Positions 62,392 to 64,000 of a stretch of DNA of 64,000 nucleotides are shown one piece after another; within the stretch, counting starts at the first letter, position 1; each line of letters starts with the position of its first letter. This stretch comes from Pacificimonas aurantium. GTDB taxonomy: Bacteria > Pseudomonadota > Alphaproteobacteria > Sphingomonadales > Sphingomonadaceae. The position numbers and the translations under genes are program-made. A model generated the notes under the pieces. That model searched no databases, had not been told where the DNA came from, and was given only the letters and a program-made list of their open reading frames with translations. The stretch is from positions 744,001-808,000 of the forward strand of contig NZ_JAGSGB010000002.1 of NCBI RefSeq assembly GCF_020092905.1, written 5' to 3'.

Positions 62392-62817
62392 CTATCTCCC
62401 GATGTCGTGAAACCTGGCGGCTGCCATTAGCGGCCAGTCCTTCAGCTCGTGGGCGTGCTCCTGCTGGGCGACCCAGATATCGACCCGCTGGCGCCATTCG
62501 TCGGTCACCGGCCCTTCGGTCGCAGCGCGAAGCAGGTCGCTGGCCTCGCGAATGAGGCTCTCCATCCGCTGCAGGACCTGGCGAATGTTCTCCCGCTCCG
62601 CCAAGGCGGCCGCCGCGTCGTCGCCGCGCGCCGCGCGCTCCGCGTCGAGCAGCTCGATCGTGTCTTGCAGTTGCACCCGCAGCTGCTCGATGATCTTTAC
62701 CAGCGCTGCCGTTCCGGCCTCGATCGCCGACGGTTTGCGCGCGACGATCGCCGTAACGATGCTGGAGAGGCCGCCGACGCCCAGGGCACCGGCGACCAGC
62801 GGCAGAAGATCCTGCAT
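62392..62817 (-). CDS. phage-type hypothetical with coiled coil
   Basis: A 141-residue protein with a short hydrophobic N-terminus (LLPLVAGALGVGGLSSIVTAIVA) and a long helical stretch (LVKIIEQLRVQLQDTIELLDAERAAR...) that is likely a coiled coil. Small phage proteins of this layout often sit directly upstream of the endolysin, and the next gene starts right after its stop. A holin or lysis-timing role is possible but not demonstrated. Confidence 0.55.
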   Translation of the reverse strand: MQDLLPLVAGALGVGGLSSIVTAIVARKPSAIEAGTAALVKIIEQLRVQLQDTIELLDAERAARGDDAAAALAERENIRQVLQRMESLIREASDLLRAATEGPVTDEWRQRVDIWVAQQEHAHELKDWPLMAAARFHDIGR

Positions 62818-62820
62818 GGA

Positions 62821-63540
62821 TCAGTGTCCCGGATCGTAGGCGATACGCCCTTTGACGGGATGCTGCTCGACGATTCGCATTGCTGACCCAGAGGGCGGCG
62901 TGACGATGGTGATGTCACCCGTTGTGGAGATCTTCAGCATGCAGTCTTCGCTGGCAACGCGCGCCCGGACCCACTGCGCCACCCGCGGTCGAAAACCCTC
63001 CGGCAGCGTACCGATGACCGTGTTCGCCGCCAGCGTCGGGGTCGTGCCTCCGAAATTGCCGTCCCATTGCAGCACGTCGTCTATGGTCTTGCGAAAGCGG
63101 CACTGGCCCGCGCCCCACCCGTTCTGCAGCGACAAGGCGGAGGCCGCTTTCCAGATCCCATAAGTGCCAAGGCCGCCGTCGAAGACGCGCAGCAGCTCGG
63201 ATGGGTCTAGCGTGTTCGCGGAAATGATCGCTGCCTCGGAATCGGACCAGGACTGGTCGCCGCGATGCGGCCCGATCCCGCGCACGCGGTTGCGCCCGAT
63301 CATCGTGTAGCGGACCTTCTCGTCCGCGATGTAGATGTCGTAGTTACCGCCGCCGTCTGCCGTGCGCCCGAAGGTGTTCCCTTCGATGAAGACGTCCTCG
63401 ATGTCTTCGTGGCCGGCGATCGCTGCCGCCGTTCCCTTCAGGTAGATGCCGTGGTCGAGCAGCGTGCCGCCGCCGAGATTGTTGTCGACGACGCGGATGG
63501 CCACGTCTAAGAAGGAAGCTGTTGGGCAAGCGGCGTTCAT
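62821..63540 (-). pseudogene. truncated tail-spike/fibre remnant with beta-helix repeats
   Basis: From about residue 12 the frame encodes parallel-beta-helix-like coils (NLGGGTLLDHGIYLKG, EDIEDVFIEGNTFGRT, IYIADEKVRYTMIGRNRVRG) and then a C-terminal knob (IDDVLQWDGNFGGTT...). This fits the end of a phage tail spike, which binds or cuts surface glycans. Only about 239 codons remain. Upstream of about 63,510 similarity stops, where the DNA instead codes on the plus strand for another gene. No structural genes are nearby, so it looks like a leftover after deletion. Confidence 0.5.
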
Positions 63541-63712
63541 TGCCGCGGTCGAGGACCTTCGCTTCGCCGAAATGATCGATGTCGCCGAGATGATGGCGAC
63601 GACCTCAGCCGAAATGGAGCGGGCGGATCCGGACGCCCCGCTCAGTCCGCTCGAATATGCGTATCTGCTGCGCGACACGGCCGAGGCTTTGCGGGAGGGC
63701 GGCAATGCCTGA
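63497..63712 (+). CDS. small acidic protein upstream of AlpA-like regulator
   Basis: A 71-residue protein (MATSKKEAVGQAAFIAAVEDLRFA at the start), strongly helical and acidic, without known family. The ATG at 63497 lies inside the last codons of the opposite tail remnant. Its TGA overlaps the start of a 19-codon frame (63705-63764), and the AlpA-like gene follows, so all three may be translated as a unit. Confidence 0.5.
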   Translation: MATSKKEAVGQAAFIAAVEDLRFAEMIDVAEMMATTSAEMERADPDAPLSPLEYAYLLRDTAEALREGGNA

Positions 63713-63764
63713 AGCCCACCCGCTCGATTGGCCGGATTGCGCGTTCGAGGAGTGCGACCTGTGA
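63705..63764 (+). CDS. 19-residue microprotein frame overlapping both neighbours
   Basis: Reads MPEAHPLDWPDCAFEECDL. Its ATG overlaps the end of the preceding small gene, and its stop overlaps the GTG of the AlpA-like gene. It contains two Cys in DCAFEEC. The tight overlaps suggest translational coupling, but a chance frame cannot be excluded. Confidence 0.3.
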   Translation: MPEAHPLDWPDCAFEECDL

Positions 63765-63976
63765 GCGCCGAGCCGAAAACGACCCGCCGCAGCCCTGGGC
63801 GCTATCTCAAGCTGGCCGATGTAACCGCCGAAACGTCGCTTCACCGCGCGACCATCTACCGTCGCGCCAGTCGCGGCGAGTTCCCCAAGCCCGTGCCGAT
63901 CGGCGGCCGCCGGGTCGCTTGGCGCGAGTGCGACATCGAACGCTGGAAGGCCGATCAGGAGGCCGCGGCCTCCTGA
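63761..63976 (+). CDS. AlpA-family excisionase/regulator
   Basis: A 71-residue winged-helix DNA-binding protein of the AlpA/excisionase type. LKLADVTAETSLHRATIYRRASRGEFPKPVPIGGRRVAWRECDIERW is the classic AlpA pattern. It typically activates integrase expression or promotes excision of P4-like elements. It starts with GTG 63761 behind GAGGAGTGCGACCT, overlapping a 19-codon frame. It is oriented toward the window edge, where more of the element may lie. Confidence 0.8.
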   Translation: MSAEPKTTRRSPGRYLKLADVTAETSLHRATIYRRASRGEFPKPVPIGGRRVAWRECDIERWKADQEAAAS

Positions 63977-64000
63977 TCGCACCGGGGCCCAATTGGGGGC

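Overview
The window is high-GC alphaproteobacterial DNA. Gene families, dense ATGA/GTGA start-stop overlaps and the housekeeping block point to the order Sphingomonadales, probably Erythrobacteraceae. That placement is inference from gene content; no rRNA gene is present to test it.

Positions 1-16,000 hold a metabolic and stress cluster. It contains a lactate permease running off the left edge, an alpha/beta hydrolase, a Pfk-2-like sugar kinase, a P1B ATPase with an unusual CPD motif, an AidB-like acyl-CoA dehydrogenase and an ATP-grasp-like protein. Then comes a tightly packed set: beta-CASP metallo-hydrolase, archaeal-type AMP phosphorylase homologue, PRPP synthetase homologue and archaeal-type (type II) GAPDH. 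An ECF sigma factor and a PPK2 kinase close the cluster. The phosphorylase, PRPP-synthetase and GAPDH set looks like a nucleotide-ribose salvage route and is the strongest candidate for an under-described system.

Positions 16,000-37,000 are an export and metal-homeostasis region. It has a CecR/YbhGFSR-like ABC exporter with a perfect palindromic operator, a cytochrome c-FTR1 iron permease behind a Fur-like box, and a MerR-controlled CDF transporter. A two-gene acetolactate synthase/aldehyde dehydrogenase operon follows, then a czcI-like/czcCBA operon extended by a SpoIIAA-like protein and a CDF transporter, a broken second CDF, and DmeF. Positions 37,000-41,600 look like the remains of a conjugative element: DUF2493, a nested hairpin, a primase-ArdC chimera, and a HipBA toxin-antitoxin pair with a long palindromic operator.

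Positions 41,800-54,960 resemble core chromosome: secreted catalase, murI-paaI-HIBCH operon, hemB head to head with murI, an acyl-CoA synthetase, a lipoprotein, agmatine-to-putrescine genes aguB/aguA, an M28 peptidase, rlmE, gppA/ppx and tRNA-Gln(CTG).

From 54,960 to the right edge lies an integrated element next to tRNA-Gln. It has two P4-type integrases, a HEPN/MltR-like protein, a membrane-protein cargo gene flanked by 54-bp direct repeats, a lysis module (GH108 muralidase, membrane protein, overlapping Rz/Rz1 spanins), a truncated tail-spike remnant and an AlpA-like regulator. No capsid, terminase or portal genes are visible, so it is a degraded or satellite-type element, or continues beyond the window.
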